Source of the DNA: Phytohabitans sp036906915
GTDB lineage: Bacteria; Actinomycetota; Actinomycetes; Mycobacteriales; Micromonosporaceae
Length of the DNA stretch: 14,913 nt
Assembly (NCBI RefSeq): GCF_036906915.1
Contig: NZ_JBAKHX010000123.1
Coordinates: forward strand, 1 to 14,913
Direction of reading: 5' to 3'
The position numbers and the translations under genes were made by a program. The number at the start of each line of letters is the position of its first letter. Within the stretch, counting starts at the first letter, position 1. This document shows, one piece after another, positions 1 to 6,659 of the stretch. The notes beneath the pieces are model-generated. The model was not told where the DNA came from and did not search any database. It was given only the letters and a program-made list of their open reading frames with translations.

Positions 1-94
1 GGGCGGGGGTGCGGCGCGGCGGGCGGGGGTGCGGTGCGGCGGGCGGGGGTGCGGTGCGGCGGGCGGGGGTGCGGTGCGGCGGGCGGGGGCGCGG
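1..94. repeat. G-rich 20-bp tandem repeat at the left edge
   Basis: Four full copies of a 20-bp unit, gggcgggggtgcggtgcggc, occupy 1-80. The first copy differs at one base. A diverging fifth partial copy runs to about 94. The + strand is almost pure G/C with a G3-G5 run in every unit, so G-quadruplex formation is possible. The array starts at base 1 and probably continues outside the window. No coding frame is apparent. Bases 95-286 hold no gene, only the upstream region of the permease. Confidence 0.95.
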
Positions 95-138
95 GAGGGG
101 TGCCGGGTGTGGCGCGGAGGGAGAAGGGAGAGTGCGCG

Positions 139-208
139 ATAAAGGTATGTAAACAGCGGAATAAAGGCTCAGTGATCCATTGACCTGAGAGTCTGGCGGC
201 GTCACGAT
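139..208 (+). promoter_or_regulatory. Putative upstream control region of the permease
   Basis: This AT-richer island lies in very GC-rich DNA. It holds two direct copies of ATAAAGG (139-145 and 161-167, 22 bp apart) and the small palindrome TGTAAACA (148-155). A -35-like TTGACC lies at 180-185, followed 17 nt later by a weak -10-like CACGAT (203-208). The permease ATG is at 287, so a leader of about 70 nt would result. The promoter call is weak, because the -10 matches consensus at only three positions. The repeats are seen directly; their role is inferred. Confidence 0.3.
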
Positions 209-286
209 GTCGGGCAGGAGGTGGCCCAGGTCACAGGAGGGGGTGTGGTCTGTCGTGGCCACGAGTGGCGCACGAAAGGCGGCACG

Positions 287-1804
287 ATGAGCGCAATGAC
301 TGACGAGGAACGCCTCGCCCAACTCGGCTACAAGCAGGAACTGCACCGCAAGTTGTCGGGCTTCTCCAACTTCGCCGTGTCCTTCTCGATCATTTCCATC
401 CTCGCCGGCGCGATCACTTCGTACGGCATCGCCATGACGGCCGGTGGCCCGCTGTCCATCACGCTGGGCTGGCTCTTTGTCGGCCTCATGGTCATCCTGG
501 TGGCGCTGGCCATGGCCGAGATCTGCTCGGTATACCCAACTGCGGGTGCCCTGTACTGGTGGGCCGCTGCCCTCGCCAAGCGAAATCGCGCGGCCTGGGC
601 GTGGTTCGTCGGCTGGTTCAACTTCCTCGGCGAGGTGGCGGTCACGGCGGCCATCGACTTCGGTGCCGCCATCACGACGTCCGCCTTTCTCAGCCTCACC
701 TTCGACATGGAGGTCACGGCCGGCCGGACGTTCCTGATCTTCCTCGTCATCATCGTCGCGCACGGCCTGCTCAACACGTTCGGCGTCAACCTTGTGCGGG
801 TGCTTTCCGACGTGAGCGCCTGGTGGCATCTGGTCGGCGTCGCGGTGATCGTGGGCGTGCTGGCGATCGTGCCCGACCAGCACAAGCCGATCTCCGAGGT
901 GTTCTTCGAGGTCAGGAACGCCACCGGCTTCAGCTTCGCCGGGGCGAGCGTCTACGCGGTTTTCATTGGTCTGCTCATGGCGCAATACACGTACACCGGG
1001 TATGACGCGAGCGCGCACGTGGCCGAGGAGACGCATGACGCGGCCAAGGCGGCGCCGCGCGGGATCGTGATGTCGGTCGTCGTGTCGGTGATCGCCGGGT
1101 TCTTGCTGCTGGTCGCGATCACCTGGTCGATCCAGGACTACGAGGCGCAGCGTACGACCGACCTGGGCCTGCCGCCCGCGCAGATCTTCATCGACGCGGC
1201 CGGCGACAACCTGGGCACGTTCCTGCTGTTCATCTGCGTGGTGGCGCAGTTCTTCTGCGGCATGGCGTCGGTGACAGCCAACTCCCGGATGGCGTTCGCG
1301 TTCAGCCGTGACGGCGCGCTGCCCGGCTCGCGGATCTGGCGCCAGGTCAACCCGCGCACCGGTACGCCGACGAACTCGATCTGGCTCTGCGTCACCTGCT
1401 CGACGTTGCTGGTGCTGCCGTCGCTGTGGAACACCACCGCCTACCTCGCCGCGACGTCGATCGCCGTCATCGGCCTCTACATCGCGTACGTGACGCCGGT
1501 GTTCCTGCGCCGCCGCAGCCCGGACTTCCAGCCCGGGCCGTGGAACCTGGGCAAGTGGAGCGCGCTCGTGGGCTGGGCCGCGATCGTGTGGGTCGGCATC
1601 ATCTGCGTGCTGTTCGTGCTGCCGACAACCTCTCCCATCACGGCGTCCACGTTCAACTACACGATCGTGGCGGTCGCGGTGGTACTCGGTGGCGCGTGGG
1701 TGTGGTGGATGCTGAGCGCCCGCAAGTGGTTCACGGGCCCGCGGCAGAACGTGCCCGAAGTGCCCGAGAAGCGGGAAGAGCCGGCGGCGACGAGCACCGA
1801 GTAG
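287..1804 (+). CDS. APC-superfamily amino acid/amine permease
   Basis: This 505-residue integral membrane protein belongs to the amino acid-polyamine-organocation superfamily. It is closest in style to the amino acid/choline (ACT) branch. About 12 hydrophobic segments run from residue 27 to 477. The segment around 238-258 (Gly-Tyr-Asp-Ala-Ser-Ala-His then Glu-Glu-Thr) is the hallmark region of choline/GABA-type permeases. The tail after residue 480 is short and charged. I chose the ATG at 287, behind a modest AAAGGCGG (275-282), because the residues before it in the frame (GTG at 221) look non-conserved; ATG 296 is an alternative. It heads a + strand cluster with a FadR-type regulator, a gamma-glutamyl-amine ligase and two dehydrogenases. 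It is therefore probably the importer for the amine they degrade. The substrate cannot be read from sequence alone. Confidence 0.88.
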   Translation: MSAMTDEERLAQLGYKQELHRKLSGFSNFAVSFSIISILAGAITSYGIAMTAGGPLSITLGWLFVGLMVILVALAMAEICSVYPTAGALYWWAAALAKRNRAAWAWFVGWFNFLGEVAVTAAIDFGAAITTSAFLSLTFDMEVTAGRTFLIFLVIIVAHGLLNTFGVNLVRVLSDVSAWWHLVGVAVIVGVLAIVPDQHKPISEVFFEVRNATGFSFAGASVYAVFIGLLMAQYTYTGYDASAHVAEETHDAAKAAPRGIVMSVVVSVIAGFLLLVAITWSIQDYEAQRTTDLGLPPAQIFIDAAGDNLGTFLLFICVVAQFFCGMASVTANSRMAFAFSRDGALPGSRIWRQVNPRTGTPTNSIWLCVTCSTLLVLPSLWNTTAYLAATSIAVIGLYIAYVTPVFLRRRSPDFQPGPWNLGKWSALVGWAAIVWVGIICVLFVLPTTSPITASTFNYTIVAVAVVLGGAWVWWMLSARKWFTGPRQNVPEVPEKREEPAATSTE

Positions 1805-1814
1805 ATTTCGCGCT

Positions 1815-2570
1815 GTGACGATCGTGGCCGACGCCCAAACCGATCCGGCCGCCATGGCGATGTGGCGGCCGGTCCGGGGCGGCAACGCGTTCGAGATCAC
1901 GGTGGCGCGGCTGGTACAGGCGATCAAGCTCGGTGTGGTCGGTGTCGGCGAGCGGCTGCCGGCGGAGCGCGAGTTGGCCGAGAGGCTGCGGGTCAGCCGG
2001 GTGACGCTGCGGGAGGCCATCGCGGCGCTGCGCGAGGCCGGGTACCTGGAGTCCCGGCGCGGCCGGGCCGGCGGCACGTTCGTGGTGTCGGCCATTCCCG
2101 CTCACCCGGCGGGCGCCTCGCGTCCCGACGCCGGCCAGCTGGCCCGGGAGATGGGCGACGCGCTGCACGACGCGCTCGATTTCCGGCGGGTGGTCGAGCC
2201 GGGGGCGGCGGGGCTGGCGGCCAGCCGGGCGATGCCGGCGACCGACCGCCAGCACCTGGTGACCTGCCTTGCGGCCTCGCGTGACCGTGACCCGGCGACG
2301 CGACGGGTGTCCGACTCGCGGCTGCACCTGGCAATCGCGGCGGCGAGCGGCAGCCCGTCGTTGGCAGCGGCGGTCGCGGACGTGCAGCTCCGGCTCGACA
2401 AGCTGCTGGCGGCGATACCGGTCATCAAACGCAACCTGGACCACTCCGACGCACAGCACGCGCAGGTGGTCGACGCGATCCTCGCCGGCGACCTGGGTGG
2501 GGCGCGGGCCGCGATGGAGGAGCACTGCGACGGTACGGCGGAGTTGCTGCGCGGCCTATTGGTTTACTAA
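1815..2570 (+). CDS. GntR/FadR-family transcriptional regulator (FCD domain)
   Basis: This is a 251-residue DNA-binding regulator. Residues 26-92 form a winged helix-turn-helix of GntR type, with LPAERELAERL followed by VSRVTLREAIAAL. Residues 115-245 are an all-helical FCD ligand domain. Asp167, His171, His215 and His237 match the metal-binding positions of FCD proteins, so a metal-assisted carboxylate ligand is plausible. The GTG start at 1815 lies 10 nt after the permease stop; ATGs at 1854 or 1860 are alternatives and would only shorten the variable N-terminus. Its place between permease and ligase suggests a local repressor controlled by a pathway intermediate. A candidate operator overlaps its stop codon (2556-2576). 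Ligand and target are inferred. Confidence 0.9.
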   Translation: MTIVADAQTDPAAMAMWRPVRGGNAFEITVARLVQAIKLGVVGVGERLPAERELAERLRVSRVTLREAIAALREAGYLESRRGRAGGTFVVSAIPAHPAGASRPDAGQLAREMGDALHDALDFRRVVEPGAAGLAASRAMPATDRQHLVTCLAASRDRDPATRRVSDSRLHLAIAAASGSPSLAAAVADVQLRLDKLLAAIPVIKRNLDHSDAQHAQVVDAILAGDLGGARAAMEEHCDGTAELLRGLLVY

Positions 2571-2576
2571 TAGACC
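2556..2576. promoter_or_regulatory. AT-rich palindrome, candidate FadR-family operator before the ligase gene
   Basis: CTATTGGTTTACTAATAG (2556-2573) is an imperfect inverted repeat pairing at 7 of 9 positions. Its core, TGGTTTACTA, resembles the FadR-subfamily consensus TNGT-NNN-ACNA but with a 2-nt spacer. A second overlapping palindrome, GGT...ACC, spans 2561-2576. It is strikingly AT-rich against its surroundings, covers the regulator's TAA stop, and ends 22 nt before the ligase ATG. An operator or promoter element for ligase-ALDH-SDR is likely; no clear -35/-10 pair was found. Confidence 0.45.
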
Positions 2577-2598
2577 TTTCTTATGGGAGAGTGGCCTC

Positions 2599-3981
2599 AT
2601 GATCTCGGTTGACGAGCTGCGGGCGGCCGTTGGCACAGGTGAGATCGACACGGTCGTCCTCGCTCTCGTCGACATGCAGGGGCGCCTGCAGGGCAAACGG
2701 TTCCACGCCCCGTTCTTCCTGAACGAGGTGGTGCCGCACGGCAGCGAGGGGTGCAACTACCTGCTCGCCGTCGACGTCGACATGAACACGGTCGACGGAT
2801 ACGAGATGTCGTCGTGGGAGCGCGGTTACGGCGACTTCGCGATGGTGCCCGACCTCGGCACGCTCCGCCGGGTCCCGTGGCAGCCGGGCACGGCGATGCT
2901 GCTCGCCGACCTCAAGTGGCTCGACGATGAAAGGGACGTGGTCGCCTCGCCGCGACAGATCCTGCGCCGCCAGCTCGACCGGCTCGCCGGCCACGGCCTC
3001 ACCGCGTACGCCGGCACCGAACTGGAGTTCGTGCTCTACCGCGACTCGTACGAGGACGCCTGGCGGCGCGGATACCGCGACCTCAACCCGGCGAACCTCT
3101 ACAACGTCGACTACTCGCTGCTCGGCACCGCGCGGGTCGAGCCGCTGCTGCGCCGGATCCGCAACGAGATGGCGGGCGCCGGGCTCGTCCCGGAGAGCGC
3201 CAAGGGCGAGTGCAATCTCGGGCAACACGAGATCGCGTTCCGGTACGCCGACGCGCTCTCGTGCGCCGACAACCATGTGATCTACAAGAACGGCGCGAAG
3301 GAGATCGCCGCCCAGGAGGGCATGTCGATCACCTTCATGGCAAAGCCCAACCAGCGCGAGGGCAACTCCTGTCACATCCACTTCTCGCTGCGTACCGCCG
3401 ACGGCGCCGGTGCGATGTATGGCGACGGTTCAGGCCACGCGGCCGGGAGCGGGCAGGCAGCGCACCTGTCGGTGACCGGGCGGCGGGCGATAGCTGGGTT
3501 GCTCGCCACGATGCGCGAGATGAGCCTCTTCTACGCGCCGCACATCAACTCCTACAAGCGCTACCAGCCAGGTTCGTTCGCACCGACGGCCGTGCGCTGG
3601 GGCACCGACAACCGCACCTGCGCGCTGCGCCTCGTGGGGCATGGCCAGCACTCGACCCGCGTCGAGAATCGGGTACCAGGCGCGGACGTCAACCCGTACC
3701 TGGCGATCGCCGCGCTGGTGGCGGGCGCGCTGCACGGCATCGAAAACGAGCTGGAGCTGGAGGACGCGTACGCCGGCAACGCGTACGACGACGCGAAGGC
3801 GTCCCGGGTGCCGGCGACCCTGCGCGACGCGCTGGGGCTGTGGGAGGCCTCGCCGGTGGCGCGGGAGGCGTTCGGTGCCGAGGTCGTCGGGCACTACGCC
3901 AACAACGCCCGCGTCGAGTTGGCCGCGTTCGACGCCGCGGTCACCGACTGGGAGATGTTCCGGGGTTTCGAACGGCTATGA
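2599..3981 (+). CDS. Glutamine-synthetase-like gamma-glutamyl-amine ligase (GlnA3/GlnA4/PuuA type)
   Basis: This 460-residue cytosolic member of the glutamine synthetase superfamily is predicted to join glutamate to an amine using ATP. Catalytic-barrel motifs are present: metal ligands Glu141/Glu143 (ELEF), Glu204 and Glu211 (GECNLGQHE), His259 in GNSCHIHFS, NSYKR at 316-320, RWGTDNRTCALRL at 333-345, and RVENRVPG at 354-361. The N-terminal DGSS loop that holds the ammonium-binding Asp50 of true GlnA is absent. The NLYDLPPE adenylylation context is also missing. Both absences fit a ligase for a larger amine rather than ammonia. The ATG at 2599 has GGGAGAG (2585-2591) 7 nt upstream; the longer open frame overlaps the regulator. 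The next gene overlaps its stop by 4 nt. Substrate, ethanolamine-like or polyamine, is inferred from neighbours. Confidence 0.85.
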   Translation: MISVDELRAAVGTGEIDTVVLALVDMQGRLQGKRFHAPFFLNEVVPHGSEGCNYLLAVDVDMNTVDGYEMSSWERGYGDFAMVPDLGTLRRVPWQPGTAMLLADLKWLDDERDVVASPRQILRRQLDRLAGHGLTAYAGTELEFVLYRDSYEDAWRRGYRDLNPANLYNVDYSLLGTARVEPLLRRIRNEMAGAGLVPESAKGECNLGQHEIAFRYADALSCADNHVIYKNGAKEIAAQEGMSITFMAKPNQREGNSCHIHFSLRTADGAGAMYGDGSGHAAGSGQAAHLSVTGRRAIAGLLATMREMSLFYAPHINSYKRYQPGSFAPTAVRWGTDNRTCALRLVGHGQHSTRVENRVPGADVNPYLAIAALVAGALHGIENELELEDAYAGNAYDDAKASRVPATLRDALGLWEASPVAREAFGAEVVGHYANNARVELAAFDAAVTDWEMFRGFERL

Positions 3982-5339
3982 CCATGATCGATGTACAGAA
4001 TCCAGCGACCGGGCGAACCGTCGCCACGGTCCCGTCGTACTCAGTGGGGGAGGCCGACGCGGCGATCGAGCGTTCGAGGGGGGCGTTCGAATCGTGGCGG
4101 CAGGTCTCGCCCGGTGACCGCGCCCGGCTGCTGCGGCGTTTCGCCGCAGTGGTCGACGCGCATCTCGAAGAGCTGGCGCGGCTCGAGGTGCGCAACGCGG
4201 GGCACACCATCGGCAACGCGCGGTGGGAGGCGGGCAACGTCCGCGACGTGCTCGACTACTACGCTGGCGCGCCGGAGCGCCTGACCGGCCGGCAGATTCC
4301 GGTGGCAGGCGGGCTCGACGTGACGTTCCACGAGCCGCTGGGCGTCGTCGGCGTGATCGTGCCGTGGAACTTTCCGATGCCGATCGCCGGGTGGGGGTTC
4401 GCCCCGGCGCTGGCGGCGGGAAACACGGTGGTGCTCAAGCCGGCCGAGCTGACCCCGCTCACCGCGTTGCGCCTCGGTGAGCTGGCCCTGGAGGCCGGGC
4501 TGCCGGAGGGTGTCTTCACGGTGGTGCCGGGCAAGGGCAGCGTGGTGGGCGAGCGGTTCGTGACCCACCCCGCGGTCCGGAAGGTGTGTTTCACGGGTTC
4601 GACCGCGGTCGGCAAGCGCATCATGGCCGGCTGCGCGGAGCAGGTGAAGCGGGTGACGCTCGAGCTGGGGGGCAAGAGCGCCAACATCGTCTTCGCTGAC
4701 GCCGACCTGGAGAGGGCCGCCGCGGCGGCACCGGCCGCGGTCTTCGACAACGCCGGCCAGGACTGCTGCGCGCGGTCGCGGCTGCTGGTGGAGCGGCCGG
4801 TGTACGAGGAGTTCCTTGAGCTGCTGGAGGCGGCGGTCAAGGCGTTCCGGGTGGAGGATCCGGCGCTGGACACGGCCGAGATGGGCCCGCTCATCTCGGC
4901 CGGGCAGCGTGCCACTGTCTCGTCCTATGTGGACGAAGCCGAGGTCGCGTTCCGGGGCTCGGCCCCGGAGGGTGACGGATTCTGGTACGCCCCGACGGTG
5001 CTGCTCGCCGGTTCGCCGGCCGACCGCCACTGGCGCGAGGAGGTCTTCGGCCCGGTGGTGTCGGTGCTTGCGTTCGACGGCGAGGCGGAGGCGCTGGCGC
5101 TCGCCAACGACACCGAGTACGGGCTGTCCGGCTCGATCTGGACGCGCGACGTGGGCCGGGCGATCCGGGCGGCCCGGGGCGTGGAGTCCGGCAACCTGAG
5201 CGTCAACTCCAACTCCTCCGTGCGCTACTGGACCCCGTTCGGCGGGATGAAGCAGTCCGGCCTGGGTCGCGAGCTGGGCCCGGACGCCCTACACGCCTTC
5301 ACCGACGTCAAGAACGTCTTCATCGCAACCGAGGAGTGA
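3978..5339 (+). CDS. NAD(P)-dependent aldehyde dehydrogenase
   Basis: This 453-residue protein is an ALDH-superfamily enzyme that oxidises an aldehyde to a carboxylate. Visible motifs are PWNFP with Asn131, KPAE with Lys154, FTGST (205-209), LELGGKS with Glu229, and GQDCC with Cys263 as the probable nucleophile. EEVFGPV carries Glu355, and PFGGMKQSG lies near 420-428. It is somewhat shorter than the usual 475-500 residues, with trimmed loops around 318-335, but no catalytic element is lost. ATG 3978 overlaps the ligase stop as ATGA, implying translational coupling; ATG 3984 is possible. The SDR gene follows after 1 nt. In context it should oxidise a gamma-glutamylated amino-aldehyde, as PuuC does in the putrescine pathway. 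The exact substrate is inferred. Confidence 0.9.
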   Translation: MTMIDVQNPATGRTVATVPSYSVGEADAAIERSRGAFESWRQVSPGDRARLLRRFAAVVDAHLEELARLEVRNAGHTIGNARWEAGNVRDVLDYYAGAPERLTGRQIPVAGGLDVTFHEPLGVVGVIVPWNFPMPIAGWGFAPALAAGNTVVLKPAELTPLTALRLGELALEAGLPEGVFTVVPGKGSVVGERFVTHPAVRKVCFTGSTAVGKRIMAGCAEQVKRVTLELGGKSANIVFADADLERAAAAAPAAVFDNAGQDCCARSRLLVERPVYEEFLELLEAAVKAFRVEDPALDTAEMGPLISAGQRATVSSYVDEAEVAFRGSAPEGDGFWYAPTVLLAGSPADRHWREEVFGPVVSVLAFDGEAEALALANDTEYGLSGSIWTRDVGRAIRAARGVESGNLSVNSNSSVRYWTPFGGMKQSGLGRELGPDALHAFTDVKNVFIATEE

Positions 5340-5340
5340 C

Positions 5341-6105
5341 ATGGAAAGGCTGGCGGGGCGGGTCGCGGTGGTGACCGGCGCCGGGTCGGGCATCGGGCTG
5401 GCCACGGTGCGGCGGCTGAGCGCCGAGGGAGCGATCACGGTCTGCGTCGACGTCAACGAAGACGCGGGTAAGGCGGCCGCGGACGAGGTCGGCGGCGAAT
5501 TCGTCCAATGCGACGTCACCGACGAGGCTGCGGTGCGCGACCTCTTCGACGGGGTGGCCGAGCGGCACGGGCGCGTGGACATCGCCTTCAACAACGCCGG
5601 CATCTCGCCGCCGGACGACGACTCGATCCTGGTGACCGGGCTGGAGGCCTGGGAGCGGGTCATCAAGGTCAACACCACGAGCGTTTTCCTGTGCTGCAAG
5701 TACGCGATCCCGCACATGCAGCGGCAGGGCAAGGGATCGATCATCAACACCGCGTCGTTCGTCGCCCTCATGGGCGCCGCGACCAGTCAGATCGCGTACA
5801 CGGCAAGCAAGGGCGGGGTGCTGGCCCTGACCCGGGAACTGGGTGTGCAGTTCGCCCGGGAGGGGATCCGGGTCAACGCGCTCTGCCCCGGGCCGGTGGC
5901 GACGCCGCTGCTGATCGAGCTGTTCGCCAAGGACCCGGAGCGGGCCGCCCGGCGCCTCGTGCACGTGCCGATGGGCCGGTTCGCCCAGCCGGAGGAGATC
6001 GCGGCGGCGGTGGCGTTCCTCGCCAGCGACGACGCGTCGTTCATGACGGCGGCGCAGTTCGTTGTGGACGGAGGCGTCACCGGGGCGTACGTGACGCCGC
6101 TCTAG
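5341..6105 (+). CDS. Short-chain dehydrogenase/reductase (classical SDR)
   Basis: This is a 254-residue classical SDR with a Rossmann fold. TGAGSGIG (12-19) binds the cofactor. Asp37 at the end of the second strand favours NAD over NADP. NNAG (84-87), Asn111, Ser139, Tyr153 and Lys157 complete the catalytic set, and PG at 183-184 is typical. The C-terminus ends in VDGGVTGAYVTPL. The ATG lies 1 nt after the ALDH stop, so it is co-translated with ligase and ALDH. Families like this are often labelled FabG, but a fatty-acid role is unlikely here. An NAD-dependent alcohol dehydrogenase acting on a gamma-glutamylated amino alcohol just before the ALDH step fits the operon. That role is inference. 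Confidence 0.92.
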   Translation: MERLAGRVAVVTGAGSGIGLATVRRLSAEGAITVCVDVNEDAGKAAADEVGGEFVQCDVTDEAAVRDLFDGVAERHGRVDIAFNNAGISPPDDDSILVTGLEAWERVIKVNTTSVFLCCKYAIPHMQRQGKGSIINTASFVALMGAATSQIAYTASKGGVLALTRELGVQFAREGIRVNALCPGPVATPLLIELFAKDPERAARRLVHVPMGRFAQPEEIAAAVAFLASDDASFMTAAQFVVDGGVTGAYVTPL

Positions 6106-6119
6106 CTAGGGCTGCGGCG
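6095..6119. terminator. Candidate bidirectional hairpin over two abutting stop codons
   Basis: CGCCGC (6095-6100) pairs with GCGGCG (6114-6119) around a 13-nt loop containing CTAGCTAG (6102-6109). That loop palindrome holds the SDR stop TAG (6103-6105) and, on the other strand, the RidA stop (6106-6108). There is no U tract. A shared terminator for the convergent genes is plausible but weakly supported. Confidence 0.35.
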
Positions 6120-6495
6120 CGACCGCGATCGCGTCGACCGCCACCCGCTTGCCGCCCGGCAGCTGCACCACTGCGGCGGTGCGCGCCGGAGGGTTGTGCG
6201 GGAATGTCTCCGCGAACACGTCGTTGACCGCGTCGAAGTCGGCCAGATCCGTGTACAGGACGGTCATCCGGACGATGTCGGCCGCGCTCGCCCCACCGGC
6301 TCGTACGGCCGTCAGGAGGTTTGCGAACGCCTGCCGGCACTCGGTCTTGAAATCGCCGCCCGGCAGTTCCAGCGTGAGCGGGTCGATTCCGGTCTGCGCG
6401 GAGACGAAAATCAGGCCGCCAGCGTTTACCACGGGCCGGTACGGGCCGAGCGCGGGCAACGAATCCACGCCGTTGTGAATCATGTCGCTGATCAA
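6106..6495 (-). CDS. RidA/YjgF/UK114-family protein
   Basis: This 129-residue RidA-family protein has the usual length of these trimeric enzymes, which hydrolyse reactive enamine/imine intermediates. The family core is clear: GPYRPVVNAGGLIFVSAQTG (18-37) and PARTAAVVQLPGG (103-115). Arg105 is the conserved arginine that binds the substrate carboxylate. The glutamate usual near the end in active RidA (VEIEAIA-like) is replaced by Asp121, so it may belong to a non-archetypal Rid subgroup. The start is TTG at 6495, because AGAAGG sits 7 nt upstream; ATG 6483 lacks a ribosome site. It is convergent with the SDR gene and divergent from the dioxygenase gene. It could protect against imines formed during amine oxidation, which is inference. 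Confidence 0.9.
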   Translation of the reverse strand: MISDMIHNGVDSLPALGPYRPVVNAGGLIFVSAQTGIDPLTLELPGGDFKTECRQAFANLLTAVRAGGASAADIVRMTVLYTDLADFDAVNDVFAETFPHNPPARTAAVVQLPGGKRVAVDAIAVAPQP

Positions 6496-6502
6496 TTCGG
6501 CA

Positions 6503-6508
6503 CCTTCT
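6503..6508 (-). promoter_or_regulatory. Ribosome binding site that selects the TTG start of the RidA gene
   Basis: Read on the minus strand, AGAAGG lies 7 nt before TTG (6495-6493) but 19 nt before the first ATG (6483). The spacing therefore favours the TTG start. Confidence 0.6.
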
Positions 6509-6560
6509 GTCGGGGAATGACTCTGTAAAAGATCGCCTCTCCCGGCCCGAGACTAAGCGC

Positions 6561-6609
6561 GGTCAGGCTATCAGCTGTATGGGGTCGACGGACGGTCAAT
6601 TGCTATCAG
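6561..6609. promoter_or_regulatory. Direct repeats GGTCA-N-GCTATCAG, candidate operator in the divergent region
   Basis: Two imperfect direct copies are visible: GGTCA-G-GCTATCAG (6561-6574) and GGTCA-ATT-GCTATCAG (6594-6609). The identical GCTATCAG octamers are 35 bp apart. The second copy contains the possible -35 box of the dioxygenase gene (6600-6605). On the minus strand it reads TTGACC (6599-6594), a possible -35 for the RidA gene. The 164-bp gap (6496-6659) holds no gene. The repeat is seen directly; protein binding is inferred. Confidence 0.45.
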
Positions 6610-6628
6610 TCGAAGTGTTCCCTACGCT
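6600..6628 (+). promoter_or_regulatory. Putative sigma-70-type promoter of the dioxygenase gene
   Basis: TTGCTA (6600-6605) and TACGCT (6623-6628) are separated by 17 nt, giving a TANNNT -10 and a start site near 6635. The GTG at 6660 then has a leader of about 25 nt with AAGGGGAGG at 6646-6654. Matches to consensus are moderate, so this remains a prediction. Confidence 0.4.
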
Positions 6629-6659
6629 GGGTGAGCCATTCGGATAAGGGGAGGCGAAT

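Noticed and set aside
1731..2525. Long minus-strand open frame opposite the GntR gene
   Set aside because: Arg/His/Pro-rich translation with no family motif, lying opposite a gene with clear domains; typical antisense frame of GC-rich DNA.
2269..2598. 110-residue N-terminal extension of the ligase
   Set aside because: It overlaps the FCD domain of the regulator, is basic and low-complexity, and a good ribosome site precedes ATG 2599.
3210..3977. N-terminal extension of the ALDH frame into the ligase gene, suggesting a 709-residue fusion
   Set aside because: The extension is arginine-rich shadow sequence. ALDH similarity starts at ATG 3978, which has the ATGA overlap typical of coupled genes.
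4041..5030. 329-codon minus-strand open frame under the ALDH gene
   Set aside because: Low-complexity Arg/His/Leu translation; the ALDH motifs on the + strand are complete.
5341..6105. SDR as FabG of fatty-acid synthesis
   Set aside because: No acyl carrier protein, KAS or malonyl transferase genes nearby; Asp37 suggests NAD use, and the gene is coupled to ALDH and an amine ligase.
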